Shown here one piece after another: positions 43,656 through 51,392 of a stretch of DNA of 64,000 nt. Below the pieces are notes generated by a model. It searched no databases. It saw only the letters and a list, made by a program, of their open reading frames with translations, and was not told where the DNA came from. Source of the stretch: Streptomyces physcomitrii. Lineage in GTDB: Bacteria; Actinomycetota; Actinomycetes; Streptomycetales; Streptomycetaceae. The stretch is from positions 558,001-622,000 of the forward strand of contig NZ_JAAWWP010000001.1 of the NCBI RefSeq assembly GCF_012273655.1. The letters are read 5' to 3'. Position 1 is the first letter of the stretch. Each line of letters starts with the position of its first letter. Made by a program: the position numbers and the translations under genes.

Positions 43656-44873
43656 TCAGAGGAAGGTCCTGCCCTCGCCCCGGTACGTGGGCGCGCTGCC
43701 GGTGAGGCGGCCCTCGTCCACCAGGTGCAGTTCGTCCACGTGCTCGCACAGTTCGCCCGCCTTGGCGTGCCGGAACCAGACCCGGTCGCCGATCCGCAGC
43801 CCGGCCGCCCCCGGACCGCCGAGCGGGGTCTGCACCTCGCCCGCGCCCTCGGTGGCGAGCAGCCGCAGCCCGCGCGGCCAGACCGGCACCGGCAGCCGGT
43901 CCCGGCCGGGCGGCCCGGAGGCGATCCAGCCGCCGCCGAGCACCGTGGCGTGCCGGGGCGAGGGCCGCCGGACGACCGGGAGCGCGAAGTGGGCCGCGGG
44001 CAGCGGGTGGAAGCGGGTGTAGTGGTCGAAGAGGGCGGGCGCGAACAGGCCCGATCCGGCGGCCACTTCGGTCACCGCCTCCTCGGCGGAGGTCAGTTCG
44101 AGGCTGCCGGTGCCGCCGCCGTTGACGAACTCAAGGGGTGCCACCGCGCGCACCGCGGCCACCGCCGCCGCCCGCCGCTCGTGCAGTTCGGCCGCCGAGG
44201 CGCGCTGCATGGCGCGGACGCCGAGGCGGGTCACCGGGGAGCCCGGCTGGTTGTCGCCGATGCCCGCGATCTGCCCCTCGTACGCCATCAGGCCGACCAG
44301 CGTGAAGCGCGGGTGCCGGGTGACCGCGCGGGCGAGCCGGGCGACGGCCTCGGGGCTGTGCGCGGGGGAGCGGCGGCTGCCGACGTGCAGGCGCCCGGCG
44401 GCGAGCCGCAGCGAGGCGTCGAGTTCCAGGCAGACCCGGATCGGCGGGCCGCCCGGGGAGCCGAGCGCGGCAGCGGTGAACTCCAGCTGGTCCGCGGAGT
44501 CGATCATCAGGGTCACCCGGGCGGCGAGCTGCTCGTCGGCGGCGAGGGCGGCGAGCGCCTGCTCGTCCGCGGTCGGGTAGCCGAGCAGGACGTCCTCGAT
44601 CTCGCCGGCCAGCCACAGCGCCTCGGGCAGCGTGTACGCGAGCACCCCGGCCATGCCGTCCAGGGCGAGGGCGCCGTGCAGCACGGCCCGGGAGCGCACC
44701 GACTTGCTGGCGATCCGGATCGGTTTGCCGGCCGCCCGGCGCAGCAGGTCGGCGGCGTTGGTGCGCAGCGCGGCCAGGTCGAGCGCGGCACAGGGGGCCG
44801 GCAGGCCCGCGGTCGCGGTGGTCAGTTCGCCGAAGGAGGTGCGGCGGCGCCGGGGTGCGGAGAGGTCGGGCAT
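43656..44873 (-). CDS. Amino acid deaminase/aldolase, alanine-racemase-fold PLP enzyme
   Basis: A 405-residue protein of the D-threonine-aldolase/D-serine-dehydratase-like group. The N-terminal barrel has CAALDLAALRTNAADLL and RIASKSVRSRAVL with the PLP lysine, LVGLMAYEGQIAG, and EFVNGGGTGSLELTS. The C-terminal domain ends with RIGDRVWFRHAKAGELCEHVDELHLVDEGR, metal-site-like. Start ATG at 44873; an in-frame TTG at 44921 lies inside the palindrome and is rejected. It is divergent from the lactone oxidase gene across that operator. Confidence 0.83.
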   Translation of the reverse strand: MPDLSAPRRRRTSFGELTTATAGLPAPCAALDLAALRTNAADLLRRAAGKPIRIASKSVRSRAVLHGALALDGMAGVLAYTLPEALWLAGEIEDVLLGYPTADEQALAALAADEQLAARVTLMIDSADQLEFTAAALGSPGGPPIRVCLELDASLRLAAGRLHVGSRRSPAHSPEAVARLARAVTRHPRFTLVGLMAYEGQIAGIGDNQPGSPVTRLGVRAMQRASAAELHERRAAAVAAVRAVAPLEFVNGGGTGSLELTSAEEAVTEVAAGSGLFAPALFDHYTRFHPLPAAHFALPVVRRPSPRHATVLGGGWIASGPPGRDRLPVPVWPRGLRLLATEGAGEVQTPLGGPGAAGLRIGDRVWFRHAKAGELCEHVDELHLVDEGRLTGSAPTYRGEGRTFL

Positions 44874-44903
44874 GGGCTGAGGATGACCGAGAAATTGCTT
44901 CGG

Positions 44904-44926
44904 TTCAAGTGTCCGGGACAATTGAC
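44904..44926. promoter_or_regulatory. TetR-type 23-bp palindrome in the deaminase/lactone oxidase promoter
   Basis: Left arm TTCAA-GT-GTCC, central G, right arm GGAC-AA-TTGAC. Only one outer base and one spacer pair break the symmetry. It sits 31 bases before the minus-strand gene and 60 bases before the plus-strand gene. Confidence 0.72.
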
Positions 44927-44985
44927 CTACTCAAGGTCCGGCCCCATGCTGAGTGCGTTCACGAGGCGGCCCGAGGAGGCGGCGG

Positions 44986-46350
44986 ATGACGAGGCAGCGG
45001 CGCGAGAACGACCGGCGGGCGAAGCCGTGGCGCAACTGGGCCGGAACCGAGCAGGTCACACCCGTCCGGGCGGTGGCCCCCGGCTCCCCGGAGGAGGTCG
45101 CCGCGGCGGTGCGTGCGGCCGCCGCCGAGGGACTCGCGGTCAAGGCGATCGGCTCCGGGCACTCCTTCACCGGCGCGGCCCTCGCCCCCGGTGTGCAACT
45201 GCGGCCCGAGGGCCTCGCCGCCCTGCACGCGGCCGACCCGGAGACCGGCCTGGTCACCGTCGGCGCGGGCATGCCGCTGCACCGGCTCAATCCGCTGCTC
45301 GCCGAGCGGGGCCTGGCCCTGGAGATCCTCGGCGACATCGACCGGCAGACCGTCGCGGGCGCCGTCTCCACCGGCACCCACGGCAGCGGCACCGGCTTCG
45401 GCAGCATCTCCACCCAGATCCGCGCCCTGGAACTGGTCCTCGCCGACGGCAGCGTGGTGACCTGTTCCGCGAAGGAGCGGCCGGAGCTCTTCGCGGCGGC
45501 CCGCCTCGGCCTCGGCGCGCTCGGTGTGCTCACCAAGGTCACCCTCCAGTGCGTACCGCTCTACGCGCTGCGCGCCGTGGACAGCAAGCAGCCGCTGGAC
45601 CGCGTCCTCGACGAGGTGCACCGACTCGCCGAGGAGAACGACCACTTCGAGTTCTTCTGGTTCCCGCACACCGAGACCGCGCTCACCCGCCGCTTCACCC
45701 GGCTGCCCGCCACCACCGCGCTGCGCCCGATGAGCGCCCTCACCCGCGCCGTCGACGAGAAGATCGTCACCAATATCGGCTTCGAGGCCCTGCTGCGCCT
45801 CGGCACCCGGCTGCCCGCCCTGGTCCCCGGGATCACCCGCCTCGTCTCCCGGAGCATCGGCGACCGGGACTTCACCGACCTCGCGCCCCGCGTCTTCGCC
45901 TCGGACCGCGATGTCCGCTTCCGCGAGGGCGAGTACGCCGTACCCCGCGCCGAACTCGTCCCCGTACTGCGGGAGTTGCAGCGCTGGCTGCGCACCCACG
46001 ACGAGAAGGTGTCCTTCCCCTTCGAGGTGCGCTTCGTGCGCGCCGACGACATCTGGCTCTCGCCCGCCCATGAACGCGACGTCGCCTATGTGGCCTTCCA
46101 CCAGTACCACCGGATGCCGCACCAGCGGTGGTTCGGCATCTGCGAGGACGTGCTCGGCGCGGTCGGCGGGCGCCCGCACTGGGGCAAGATGCACCGCCTC
46201 GCCGCCCCCGAACTCGCCGCGCGCTACCCGCGGTTCACCGATTTCCTCGCCCTGCGCCAGGAGGTCGACCCGGGCGGACTCTTCGCCAACCCCTACCTCG
46301 ACCGGGTGCTCGGCCGGGTCGGCGCCGAGGCCGGAAGGACTGGCGGATGA
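44986..46350 (+). CDS. D-arabinono-1,4-lactone oxidase-type FAD oxidase
   Basis: A 454-residue FAD-linked oxidase of the aldonolactone oxidase group. PGSPEEVAAAVRAAAAEGLAVKAIGSGHSFTG is the PCMH-type FAD domain, GDIDRQTVAGAVSTGTHGSG continues it, and PHWGKMH is the HWxK motif of aldonolactone oxidases. It oxidises a sugar lactone or alditol with oxygen. Start ATG at 44986 behind AGGAGG. The stop overlaps the following MFS start (ATGA). It is divergent from the deaminase across the shared operator. Confidence 0.87.
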   Translation: MTRQRRENDRRAKPWRNWAGTEQVTPVRAVAPGSPEEVAAAVRAAAAEGLAVKAIGSGHSFTGAALAPGVQLRPEGLAALHAADPETGLVTVGAGMPLHRLNPLLAERGLALEILGDIDRQTVAGAVSTGTHGSGTGFGSISTQIRALELVLADGSVVTCSAKERPELFAAARLGLGALGVLTKVTLQCVPLYALRAVDSKQPLDRVLDEVHRLAEENDHFEFFWFPHTETALTRRFTRLPATTALRPMSALTRAVDEKIVTNIGFEALLRLGTRLPALVPGITRLVSRSIGDRDFTDLAPRVFASDRDVRFREGEYAVPRAELVPVLRELQRWLRTHDEKVSFPFEVRFVRADDIWLSPAHERDVAYVAFHQYHRMPHQRWFGICEDVLGAVGGRPHWGKMHRLAAPELAARYPRFTDFLALRQEVDPGGLFANPYLDRVLGRVGAEAGRTGG

Positions 46351-47765
46351 CCGCCCCCGACGCGCGGTCCCGCAGCGCCCGCCGGGCCGTCTTCACCGCC
46401 TTCGCGGTCCAGGGGCTCACCTTCGCCTCGATCATGACCCAACTGGCCCGAATCAAGGACGACTTCGATCTCAGCGACCTCGACATCCTCGGGCTGCTCG
46501 CGGCGGTCTCGGTCACCTCGGCGCTCGGCAGCCTCGCCGCGGGCTCGCTGGCCAGGCGCCGCGGCAGCGCGCTGACCCTGCGCGCCGGGCTCACCGGGGT
46601 CTCGCTCGGCGCCGTGCTCCCCGGCTTCGCCGGATCGGTGCCCGCCCTCGTGCTCACCACCTGCGTCTACGGCTTCTTCGTCGGCGCCGTCGACCCGGCG
46701 CTGAACATGCAGGGCGTCGCCGTCCAGGACCGCTACGGCCGCAGCGTCATCTCGGGCTTCCACGCGATGTGGAGCGCCGCCGCGGTGGCCGGGGCGGGCC
46801 TCGCCTCGCTGACCATCGGCCTCGGCTGGCCGCTGCCGCTCTCCCTCGGCCTGGTCTGCCTGGCCGGCCTCGCCCTCAACGCCGCCACCGGGCACCAACT
46901 CCTCGGTACAGCGGAGGGGTTGGGGCGCGATGCGGGAGCCGCCCCGGCCGCCGGTACGGACCTCGCCGCCGCCACCCCGACCGCCCTCGCACCGAACTCC
47001 ACGGCCATGCAGGAGAATTCACCATCCTTCACGCCGAACTCCCGTGCTCTTGAAGGGAATTCATCGTCCTCCGCGCCGAACTTACAAGTCCCCGCCGGGA
47101 ATTCACCCGCCTCCGGAGGCTCACCCGCCCCCGGATCCCGGCTCGCCGCCCGGCTGCCCTGGTGGCCCTTCCTGCTGGTCGCCGTGCCGACCTTCGCGAT
47201 GTGGGTGGGGGACTCGGCCACCTCGGTGTGGAGCGGCATCTACCTCCAGGACGGCCTCGGCACCGCCGCCGAGACCGCGCCCCTCGCCTACGGCGCCTAC
47301 CAGGCGGTGCTGCTCCTCGTCCGCCTGGTCGGCGACCGCCTGATCGCCCGCTTCGGCACCGCCGCCACCGTACGGATGAGCGGGGTGCTGGCAACTGTCG
47401 CGCTGGCACTGGTGGTTGCGGCGCCCTCGGTGCCGGTGGTCATCGCCGCCTTCGCGCTCCTCGGCGGCGGCCTCTCGCTGATCTCCCCGCTCTCCTTCGT
47501 CGCGGCGGCCCGCCTCGACCCGGAGAACGGCGACCGGGCCATCGCCCGGATCAACATCGCCAACTACGTGGGATATCTGGTCGCGGCCTTCGGGGTGGCC
47601 CTGGTCTCCGACGCCTGGGGCGAGCGCACCATGTTTCTCGTCCCGCTGGTGTGCGTCCTGCTGCTGCCGCTGATGGCCGCCCGCTTCGCCCCGCCCGAGG
47701 GCGACGGCTCCGCTCGGCCGGACGCCGGACTGCCCCCGCGGGCCGGGCGGTCACCGGCCCTCTGA
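46347..47765 (+). CDS. MFS transporter with repeat-bearing central loop and a TTA codon
   Basis: A 472-residue major facilitator protein with about 12 membrane segments, related to YbjJ-like exporters (FVGAVDPALNMQGVAVQDRYGRSVISGFHAMWS). Between segments 6 and 7 a loop of about 75 residues carries three 14-residue repeats (PNS...NS(P/S)). Leu246 in the third repeat is encoded by TTA (47082-47084), so full translation should need the bldA tRNA. It is coupled to the lactone oxidase by ATGA overlap. Substrate unknown. Confidence 0.85.
   Translation: MTAPDARSRSARRAVFTAFAVQGLTFASIMTQLARIKDDFDLSDLDILGLLAAVSVTSALGSLAAGSLARRRGSALTLRAGLTGVSLGAVLPGFAGSVPALVLTTCVYGFFVGAVDPALNMQGVAVQDRYGRSVISGFHAMWSAAAVAGAGLASLTIGLGWPLPLSLGLVCLAGLALNAATGHQLLGTAEGLGRDAGAAPAAGTDLAAATPTALAPNSTAMQENSPSFTPNSRALEGNSSSSAPNLQVPAGNSPASGGSPAPGSRLAARLPWWPFLLVAVPTFAMWVGDSATSVWSGIYLQDGLGTAAETAPLAYGAYQAVLLLVRLVGDRLIARFGTAATVRMSGVLATVALALVVAAPSVPVVIAAFALLGGGLSLISPLSFVAAARLDPENGDRAIARINIANYVGYLVAAFGVALVSDAWGERTMFLVPLVCVLLLPLMAARFAPPEGDGSARPDAGLPPRAGRSPAL
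46989..47114 (+). repeat. Three 42-bp tandem repeats inside the MFS gene
   Basis: Units 46989-47030, 47031-47072 and 47073-47114, in frame. Each contains CGAACT near the start and GAATTCA near the end. The units are clearly AT-richer than the rest of the gene and use many A/T-ending codons. Confidence 0.85.
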
Positions 47766-47768
47766 CCC

Positions 47769-47812
47769 GGCACCGCGGCCGCCCGGGGAGGGGCCCGGAC
47801 GGCCGCGGTGCC
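47769..47812. terminator. Bidirectional terminator between MFS and dipeptidase-like genes
   Basis: A 13-bp perfect inverted repeat (47769-47781 with 47800-47812) and an 18-base loop, between convergent genes. Confidence 0.75.
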
Positions 47813-47854
47813 CCGCGCTGCGCAGGCCGGGCAGAAGCGCCTGGGGTTCTGCAA

Positions 47855-49921
47855 CTACTCGCGGAACACGCCCACTTCGTACAGCGAGTACCCGTGCCCG
47901 GTGCCCCGCTCGACCCCCTGCACCCGTACGTAGCGGGCCGTGGTCCGCTCGAACCGGGCGGTGTCCAGGCCGCCGTCGCCGGTCTCGGTGGACCACACGG
48001 TGCGCCAGGCGGTGCCGTCCTCGGAGACCTCGACGCGGTACTTCCTCGCGTGGGCCGCCTCCCAGTCGAGCGTCACCCGGCCGATCTCGCGGGGTGCGCG
48101 CAGATCGAGCCGGAGCCACTCGTCGTCGCTCCAGCGGCTGGCCCAGCGCGTGCCGGTGTCCCCGTCGACCGCCTTGTCCGGGGCGTGGCTGTGCAGCGGG
48201 TTCCACTCGGTGGAGCTGGCCGAAGTGGCCGCGTGGGCCGCCCAGTCGGTGCCTGGCCGGTGCTGCTCGGTCGCCTGCCAGGTGCCGAGATAGGACTCGG
48301 CGCCGTGGAACAGCTCGTCCACCACCCCGGCGCCGCCGACCCTGCGGATGTCCTCGATCCAGTCCGGCACCAGGCCGTAGTGCGCCCCGCCGTCGGTGTT
48401 GACGTCCCAGGTGCGCTCACCGGTGACCTGCCGGTCCAGTACCGCGCCGCCGTCGGTGCTGCGGAAGGGGTACTCCACCTTGTCCGGGGCGTCCGCGCCG
48501 CGCGGGGCGGGCCAGCCGCCGACGCCGTTCATGTCGGTGCCGTAGCCGTACCCCACGCCGTACTTCTCGCGCAGTGCCGCGGTGCGCCCGGCCTCCTTCA
48601 GGAAGCCCTCGGAGCCGTTCATGTACTGCGCGGCGAAACCGCCGAGCCGGTAGACGCGTTCGGTCCAGTCGAGGTCCATCCAGCTGTGGCTGGAGAGCAC
48701 GCCCGGATACCGCTCGGCCTCCAGGATGTCCAGCGCCCGGCCCGCCGCCTTCACGCTCATATGGTCGATCTCCAGCATCATGCCGCGCCGCATCATGCCC
48801 CGCATCGCGTACTCCCCGAGCCGGGTCAGGCCCCGGGTGTTGCACTGTGCACCGGCCTGATACGCGGGGACCTTCACCCCCGCGGGCAGCTTGGCGGCGA
48901 CCTCGGCGGGGGCGGCGGCGTTGCCGATCGGGTTGTCGTGCTGGGGCCCGGCGCACTTCTCGGTCGTCCAGAAGGTGCCGGTGGACAGGAACTGCCCGAT
49001 GTTGACGGCGGTCCCGGTGGCCCCGGAGTCGAAGCGGACCCCGCAGAGCGCGTTGTCGAACTTGTGGCAGAGGAACATGCTGCGCACCCCGAGGTCGTAC
49101 AGCTCGTCCAACCCCCGGTCGATGTCCGCCTGTTGGCACTTCGCGACGCCGAGCACCTGCTTGCAGCCGAAGGGCTCGGAGGTCTCCACACCGAGGACCA
49201 CGGCGAGCTTGCCCTGCTCGATCACCTCCCGCGCCTGCCCCGCGTCGGTGACGATCCGGAACCAGCCCTTGCCCGCGCCCCCGTACATCGCGTCGATGTG
49301 GTCCTGGAGTGCGTACGTCTTGCGGGCCTGGAGGCGGATGGAGTCCATCTCGTCGCAGCCGCGGTCCTTGAAGGGGTAGACCGTGCAGATCAGCCCGTTG
49401 GTGACCAGGTCGTTGACGAGCACCCGCTGGCCGCCGCGCCAGGCCCGCTCCACCCAGGCGTAGTAGTTCTGCTGGTGGCTCAGTGAGTCATGGGCCGGCC
49501 AGTCCTTGAAGGTGGGCCAGCCGACCGGGTCGTGGTGGCCGTCCGCGCCGCCGGTGAGATTCTCGAAGAGGGCGAGCGAGCCGTCCGGATAGTGCTCGGG
49601 GCAGTCCTTGAGCGCCTCGGCCGCGCCCTGCTCGGAGAAGGTCTGCCCGCAGATCAGCCGCCCGCCGAAGCCCTCGTTCGACATCAGGTGGTTGTGCGCG
49701 TCGACGAATCCGCGCACCCTGCCCTCGGCGTCGGTGCCCCGGAAGGGCTCGCCGGTGACATTGATCCGGGAGTCCGCGGCGGGCCGGGCGGTGGGCTCCC
49801 ACCAGTCGGTGTCCGGGGCGGCCGGGGAGCCGGGGGCCGCGCCGATACCGAGGGTGGCGGCGGCCGCGAGCATCGCCATCGCGGCCCTGAATCGTCCCCG
49901 GCGGCGGGGCGTTCGCGTCAT
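47855..49921 (-). CDS. Secreted amidohydrolase/dipeptidase-like protein with C-terminal F5/8-type (discoidin) domain
   Basis: A 688-residue exported protein. The N-terminus MTRTPRRRGRFRAAMAMLAAAATLGIG is a signal peptide, with an Arg-Arg pair that could allow Tat export. The catalytic-like part has VDAHNHLMS (H-x-H metal motif), LAVVLGVETSEPFGC, MLEIDHMSVKAAGRALDIL and GYGTDMNGVGGW, as in peptidase M19/amidohydrolase relatives. Residues from about 555 form a galactose-binding-like domain (LDLRAPREIGRVTLDWEAAHARKYRVEVSEDG). Start ATG at 49921 behind GGAGGAG. Confidence 0.82.
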   Translation of the reverse strand: MTRTPRRRGRFRAAMAMLAAAATLGIGAAPGSPAAPDTDWWEPTARPAADSRINVTGEPFRGTDAEGRVRGFVDAHNHLMSNEGFGGRLICGQTFSEQGAAEALKDCPEHYPDGSLALFENLTGGADGHHDPVGWPTFKDWPAHDSLSHQQNYYAWVERAWRGGQRVLVNDLVTNGLICTVYPFKDRGCDEMDSIRLQARKTYALQDHIDAMYGGAGKGWFRIVTDAGQAREVIEQGKLAVVLGVETSEPFGCKQVLGVAKCQQADIDRGLDELYDLGVRSMFLCHKFDNALCGVRFDSGATGTAVNIGQFLSTGTFWTTEKCAGPQHDNPIGNAAAPAEVAAKLPAGVKVPAYQAGAQCNTRGLTRLGEYAMRGMMRRGMMLEIDHMSVKAAGRALDILEAERYPGVLSSHSWMDLDWTERVYRLGGFAAQYMNGSEGFLKEAGRTAALREKYGVGYGYGTDMNGVGGWPAPRGADAPDKVEYPFRSTDGGAVLDRQVTGERTWDVNTDGGAHYGLVPDWIEDIRRVGGAGVVDELFHGAESYLGTWQATEQHRPGTDWAAHAATSASSTEWNPLHSHAPDKAVDGDTGTRWASRWSDDEWLRLDLRAPREIGRVTLDWEAAHARKYRVEVSEDGTAWRTVWSTETGDGGLDTARFERTTARYVRVQGVERGTGHGYSLYEVGVFRE

Positions 49922-50324
49922 GGTCCATCTCCTCCGGTCGGTTCGGCGAAGAGAGCGGGTGCGCGCGCCGGGGCCCTGCGCCACCGCCCGCCACCTGCCA
50001 CAACTCACCCGTACGGAGGGGGAGTTGAGGCGGTGCGGGCGGCGGCGTGCAGACCGCGTCCGGCACTTGAGGATCGCGGCAGCCGGAAAGCGAGTCAAGA
50101 GTCCGGGACGTTTGACCTACTCGCCGCACGGAGGAATGCCCCGGCGACTCCCGCGGGCGCGCACGGCGCCCACCCGGCGGACAGGACTTGACCCCACGGG
50201 CCGGGGGCCTGAGTATTACCTCAAGTAACTGTAACCGCGTAGTATCAGGTAAATCGAGAACCGCACGACAGCGAGAACGCGGAACACACGCGAGACAGAA
50301 CACACGCGAGACAGGGGGCCCGAC
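49922..50324. other. Divergent control region between the dipeptidase-like gene and the diiron oxygenase gene
   Basis: A 403-base gap. It holds the clearest copy of the 23-bp palindrome (50094-50116) and, nearer the oxygenase, an AT-rich stretch with inverted TTACCT (about 50217-50222) and AGGTAA (about 50249-50254). No gene was seen. Confidence 0.6.
50094..50116. promoter_or_regulatory. Best copy of the 23-bp TetR-type palindrome
   Basis: Left arm GTCAA-GA-GTCC, central G, right arm GGAC-GT-TTGAC; all nine fixed base pairs of the arms are symmetric. It lies 173 bases before the dipeptidase-like gene and 208 before the oxygenase gene. Confidence 0.72.
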
Positions 50325-51257
50325 ATGGCACGCATCACCGCTCGGTCGAAGACGCGGACGCGGTCGAGGACGCAGGAGCAGTCCGGTCGGCCCGCCGTCG
50401 CCGGACGGCTGCTCGACTCGGCGGCGACCCTCTCCTACGACCCGGCCACCGAGGTCGACTGGGAGACACCGCTCGACAAGGACTTCCACGGCGCCAGCCC
50501 GGAGTGGTCCACCCTCTACGGCACCGCCTACTGGAGCGATCTCACCGACGCCCAGCGCAAGGAGCTGACCCGGCAGGAGGCCGCCTCGGTCGCCAGCACC
50601 GGCATCTGGTTCGAGATGATCCTCCAGCAGATGGTGCTCCGGGACATCTACGCCAAGGACCCCACCGACCCCAAGTTCCAGTGGGCGCTGACCGAGGTCG
50701 CCGAGGAGTGCCGCCACTCGATCATGTTCGCCCGCGGCGCCGAGAAGCTGGGCGCCCCGCCGTACCGCCCGCACCGCGTCGCCGTCGAACTCGGCCGCGC
50801 CTTCAAGACCCTGGCCTTCGGCGAGGCCGCCTACGCCGCGATCCTGGTCGCCGAGGAGGTCCTCGACGTCATGCAGCGCGACTGGATGCGCGACGAGCGG
50901 GTGGTCCCCTTCGTCCGCACCATCAACAACATCCATGTGGTCGAGGAGTCCCGCCACATGAAGTTCGCGCGCGACGAGACCCTCAAGCGCCTGGAGAACG
51001 CGGGCTGGGTACGCCGCCAGATCAACGCCTTCGTCATCGCGATCGCCTCGTACGTCATCGTCACCAGCATGGTGAACAAGAAGGTCTACCGGAACGCCGG
51101 ACTCGACCAAGAGCGCGCCCTCGCCGAGGCCAGGGCCAACCAGCACCACAAGTCGATGATGCGCTCCAGCTGCTCCGGACTGATGGACTTCCTCGCCTCG
51201 GCCCGCCTGCTCACCAAGCCGGCCCTGAAGTTCTACAAGCGCGCGCACCTGATCTGA
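50325..51257 (+). CDS. AurF-type diiron oxygenase
   Basis: A 310-residue helical diiron protein of the p-aminobenzoate N-oxygenase family. Iron ligands are supplied by EVAEECRHSIMF and HVVEESRHMKFARDE (two E-x-x-R-H motifs) plus earlier glutamates in RQEAASVASTGIWFEMI. The family oxidises amines or hydroxylates carbon using oxygen and external electrons. Start ATG at 50325 behind AGGGGG. The ferredoxin-reductase fusion 135 bases downstream is the likely electron donor. The N-terminal 20 residues are Arg/Thr-rich. Confidence 0.85.
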   Translation: MARITARSKTRTRSRTQEQSGRPAVAGRLLDSAATLSYDPATEVDWETPLDKDFHGASPEWSTLYGTAYWSDLTDAQRKELTRQEAASVASTGIWFEMILQQMVLRDIYAKDPTDPKFQWALTEVAEECRHSIMFARGAEKLGAPPYRPHRVAVELGRAFKTLAFGEAAYAAILVAEEVLDVMQRDWMRDERVVPFVRTINNIHVVEESRHMKFARDETLKRLENAGWVRRQINAFVIAIASYVIVTSMVNKKVYRNAGLDQERALAEARANQHHKSMMRSSCSGLMDFLASARLLTKPALKFYKRAHLI

Positions 51258-51392
51258 GGCGGCCCGGTCCTGATCCGGCGCGGACCCGACCCGGTCCGGA
51301 TCCGACCGACGCCCGGTCCGCGCGGACGCCCGAACTGCACCGAAGCCGATCTGAACCGAACCGAAGCGAAGCGAAGCGGACGAGCCGACGCC

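Noticed and set aside
44874..44921. TTG start extending the deaminase gene
   Set aside because: The extension would read through the 23-bp palindrome; the ATG at 44873 fits the family better.
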